This document shows, piece after piece, positions 61,734-64,000 of a stretch of 64,000 nt of DNA (positions are counted from its first letter, which is position 1; each line of letters begins with the position of its first letter). The notes under the pieces were generated by a model. The model was given only the letters and a program-made list of their open reading frames with translations. It did not search any database and was not told the origin of the DNA. Source of the DNA: an uncultured Aquimarina sp. (GTDB lineage Bacteria; Bacteroidota; Bacteroidia; Flavobacteriales; Flavobacteriaceae). The translations under genes and the position numbers were made by a program. Location: positions 248,001 to 312,000 of the forward strand of contig CANMWA010000001.1 of NCBI GenBank assembly GCA_947501475.1, read 5' to 3'.

Positions 61734-64000
61734 ATGCATCGAAATCTTAGATTTAGAAATCAAAAAAAGGTAAAGCACTTTACTATTTTATGTGTACTTC
61801 TATTCTTTACAAGTACAATTATAACCGCTCAAGATAACTATACGGTAAGTGGTATTATTAAGGATAAAAATAATGGAGAGACACTTTTTGGCGCTTCGGT
61901 ATTTCTAAAAGGAACTTCTGTTGGGGTTATTACTAATGAATATGGGTTTTATTCTATTACCGCCCCAAAAGGAAATTATACACTGATTATTTCCTTTGTT
62001 GGATATACAGAAACTAGCAAAGAGATCACACTCAATAATGATCAAAAGTTAGATTTTGAAATTGCTGAATCTTCTACATTGTTAGACGAAGTGATTATTA
62101 ATGCTGAAGAAACAGAACGCGTTAGTCTAAGAAAACCCGAAATGAGCGTATCCAAGTTAAATATCAATACGGTAAAACAAATGCCAGTAGTATTGGGCGA
62201 AATAGACATTATTAAATCCATACAGATGCTCCCAGGAGTTACCAAAAATGGCGAAGGTTCTGGAGGGTTTCATGTGAGAGGTGGAGCGGCAGATCAAAAT
62301 CTGGTATTGCTCGATGAGGCTATCATCTATAATACCTCTCATTTATTAGGCTTCTTTTCTATTTTTAATGCAGATGCTATAAAAGATATTAAATTATATA
62401 AAGGAGGTATTCCAGCACGTTTTGGGGGGAGAGTTTCTTCAGTGCTGGATATTCGTCAAAAAGATGGAAATAGCAAAAGATTTGGACTTACGGGGGGGAT
62501 TGGTTTAATTTCTAGTCGATTGGCGGCAGAAGGCCCAATGTTTAAAAATAAAGGATCTTTTTTGGTTGCAGGTAGAACTTCTTATGTAAATCATATCTTA
62601 AAAATAGCTGGCGAAGAAAGTACGATTGGTTTTTATGACCTAAATCTTAAAACTAACTATAGCCTAAACGAGAACAATAAACTCTATCTCTCTGGCTATT
62701 ATGGCAGAGATGATTTTAAATCTGAAAATGATTTTAGTGCTAGTTATGGAAACTTGTTGGGGAATTTGCGATGGAATCATATTTTTAACGATAGATTGTT
62801 TTCTAATGTATCTCTTATCTATAGCAAATATGATTATGACTTAGGGCTTATTGATGCAGAGTTTGATTGGATTTCTTCGATTACTAACTACAATTTGAAG
62901 TATGATTTAAAATATTATGCAAGCGACAAATTTAAATTAGATTTTGGAGTAAGTGGTATCTATTATGATTTTGATCCCGGGCAAATACTCCCTACATCCG
63001 AAAGTTCATCGATTAATCCCTTTTCTCTAGATCAAAAAAGAGCTTTTGAAAGCGGAACCTATATAAATGCCGAACACAAACTTACAGATAAACTCACAGT
63101 ACAGTATGGTGTTAGATATAGCACTTTTAATCGACTAGGCGGCCAGTCAATAGCAAATTATGCAAACAACCAGCCTGTTGTTTATAATACTAGGTTAGGT
63201 ATTTACCAAAGAGGTACCGAAATAAGCGAAACTGATTTTAAAAAGAGTGAAACTATTAAGAGTTTTGGAAACCTAGAACCCAGAGCATCTTTGGCATATC
63301 AATTAAACGAATCTTCTTCAATTAAAATGGGATATTCTAGAGCTGCACAATATATTCATTTATTGTCTAATACAGCTTCTATCACACCATTAGACGTATG
63401 GACTCCTAGTGGTGAATACATAAAACCACAACTATCAGATCAATATGCTTTAGGGTATTTTAGAAATTTTAAAGATAAAATGTATTCATTAGAAGTAGAA
63501 GGCTATTATAAAACTACAGACAACAGAATAGATTACATAGATGGTTCTGATTTGATAGGAAATAATACGATTGAAGCCGAAATTTTGAATGGAGAATCCA
63601 GAGCTTATGGCTTAGAGTTGTTATTCCGTAAAAACGAAGGTAAATTTACAGGATGGCTGGCTTATACCTTGTCAAAATCCGAACAAAGAACACTTGGTGG
63701 TAATGCAGGCGGACCAGGAATTAATAATGGAGATTGGTATAATACCGCATACGATAGAACCCATGATATATCACTAACAGGAGCGTATCAATTAAATAAG
63801 AAATGGAGTTTTGGAGCTAATCTGGTTTTTCAAACCGGAAGACCCGTTACCTATCCCAATGGTCAATTCGAATATGAAGGACTATCTATAGCTACATATT
63901 CTGACAGGAACTCTGACCGATTACCAGCATACCATAGACTTGATATTTCTGCAACGTATAGACCTAACAGAAAACCAAACAAAAGATGGAAAGGAGAATG
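61734..64000 (+). CDS. TonB-dependent receptor with carboxypeptidase-like regulatory domain (3' end outside window)
   Basis: The frame is open from the ATG at 61734 to the window end, at least 755 residues. Signal peptide ends near 'TSTIITAQD' (~35). A CarboxypepD_reg-like domain follows ('LFGASVFLKGTSVGVITNEY'), then a TonB plug ('VLGEIDIIKSIQMLPGVTKN', 'GGFHVRGGAADQNLVLLDEA') and barrel strands. The last residues read 'YRPNRKPNKRWKGE', typical of the final third of this receptor type. In many flavobacteria such receptors are followed by a DUF4249 lipoprotein; that cannot be seen here. There is no STN domain, unlike the receptor at 20093. Confidence 0.9.
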   Translation, partial: MHRNLRFRNQKKVKHFTILCVLLFFTSTIITAQDNYTVSGIIKDKNNGETLFGASVFLKGTSVGVITNEYGFYSITAPKGNYTLIISFVGYTETSKEITLNNDQKLDFEIAESSTLLDEVIINAEETERVSLRKPEMSVSKLNINTVKQMPVVLGEIDIIKSIQMLPGVTKNGEGSGGFHVRGGAADQNLVLLDEAIIYNTSHLLGFFSIFNADAIKDIKLYKGGIPARFGGRVSSVLDIRQKDGNSKRFGLTGGIGLISSRLAAEGPMFKNKGSFLVAGRTSYVNHILKIAGEESTIGFYDLNLKTNYSLNENNKLYLSGYYGRDDFKSENDFSASYGNLLGNLRWNHIFNDRLFSNVSLIYSKYDYDLGLIDAEFDWISSITNYNLKYDLKYYASDKFKLDFGVSGIYYDFDPGQILPTSESSSINPFSLDQKRAFESGTYINAEHKLTDKLTVQYGVRYSTFNRLGGQSIANYANNQPVVYNTRLGIYQRGTEISETDFKKSETIKSFGNLEPRASLAYQLNESSSIKMGYSRAAQYIHLLSNTASITPLDVWTPSGEYIKPQLSDQYALGYFRNFKDKMYSLEVEGYYKTTDNRIDYIDGSDLIGNNTIEAEILNGESRAYGLELLFRKNEGKFTGWLAYTLSKSEQRTLGGNAGGPGINNGDWYNTAYDRTHDISLTGAYQLNKKWSFGANLVFQTGRPVTYPNGQFEYEGLSIATYSDRNSDRLPAYHRLDISATYRPNRKPNKRWKGE

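Noticed and set aside
1..64000. tRNA, rRNA, CRISPR arrays, prophage or intact insertion sequences
   Set aside because: No cloverleaf-type gene, no regularly spaced repeats with unique spacers, and no transposase, integrase or phage structural protein could be recognised by reading both strands.

Overview
The window looks like chromosomal DNA of a low-G+C member of the Flavobacteriaceae (Bacteroidota), possibly a marine genus close to Aquimarina; the genus is a guess. The family call rests on several lineage markers. These are a SprE/PorW lipoprotein of the gliding/type IX secretion machinery, AtpZ plus a DUF6168 protein ahead of atpB, an atpBEFHAG cluster without atpD/atpC, a FecI/FecR/TonB-receptor signalling set with an STN domain, DUF6341, DUF6427, DUF4254 and DUF5687 proteins, an HU-SPOR protein, and start-proximal TAnnTTTG elements, the Bacteroidota -7 promoter motif. 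I see no tRNA, rRNA, CRISPR array, phage module or intact insertion sequence.

Layout. (1) 1-10150: the end of a surface-polysaccharide locus, all on the + strand: sugar oxidoreductases, a heparinase II/III-like protein, a family 4 glycosyltransferase, a WecA/MraY-like initiating transferase, UDP-glucose dehydrogenase, UDP-glucuronate decarboxylase and an O-antigen polymerase/ligase. It suggests a glycan containing glucuronate or xylose. (2) 10330-14612: purD and a flavobacterial block DUF6341/DUF6427/DUF4254/GT9. (3) 14734-18104: a PaaE-like flavin/2Fe-2S reductase and a two-gene ABC exporter. (4) 18199-23335: a cell-surface signalling system with divergent ECF sigma factor and FecR anti-sigma factor, plus an STN-bearing TonB receptor. 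(5) 23696-34628: SprE, bactofilin, a double-glycine-leader peptide, then the ATP synthase operon, which carries an unrelated secreted-protein gene between atpH and atpA and two perfect 15-bp stem-loops. (6) 34775-41785: lipoprotein, flippase, dut, nucleotidyltransferase, TPR protein, DUF4292 lipoprotein and EnvC-like protein, an envelope-biogenesis run. (7) 41806-57043: housekeeping and accessory genes, including LysR/rhodanese/GNAT, a royal-jelly-like protein, thioesterase, HU-SPOR, DprA, an astacin-like lipoprotein with six FG-GAP-like repeats, an AraC/sterol-desaturase operon, a GH3 hexosaminidase, a mercaptopyruvate sulfurtransferase and gpsA. (8) 57167-64000: an accessory stretch with a LuxR-type regulator preceded by a 25-residue membrane peptide, a cluster of AGTACT palindromes, two lipoproteins (one with a double beta-gamma-crystallin calcium signature), a six-cysteine double-glycine peptide, and a TonB receptor cut by the window edge.

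The most unusual material is region 8, the two double-glycine peptides, the interrupted atp operon with its stem-loops, and an 11-bp element placed exactly the same distance upstream of both the AraC gene and its neighbouring desaturase gene. All functions are inferred from sequence alone; no database search was run.
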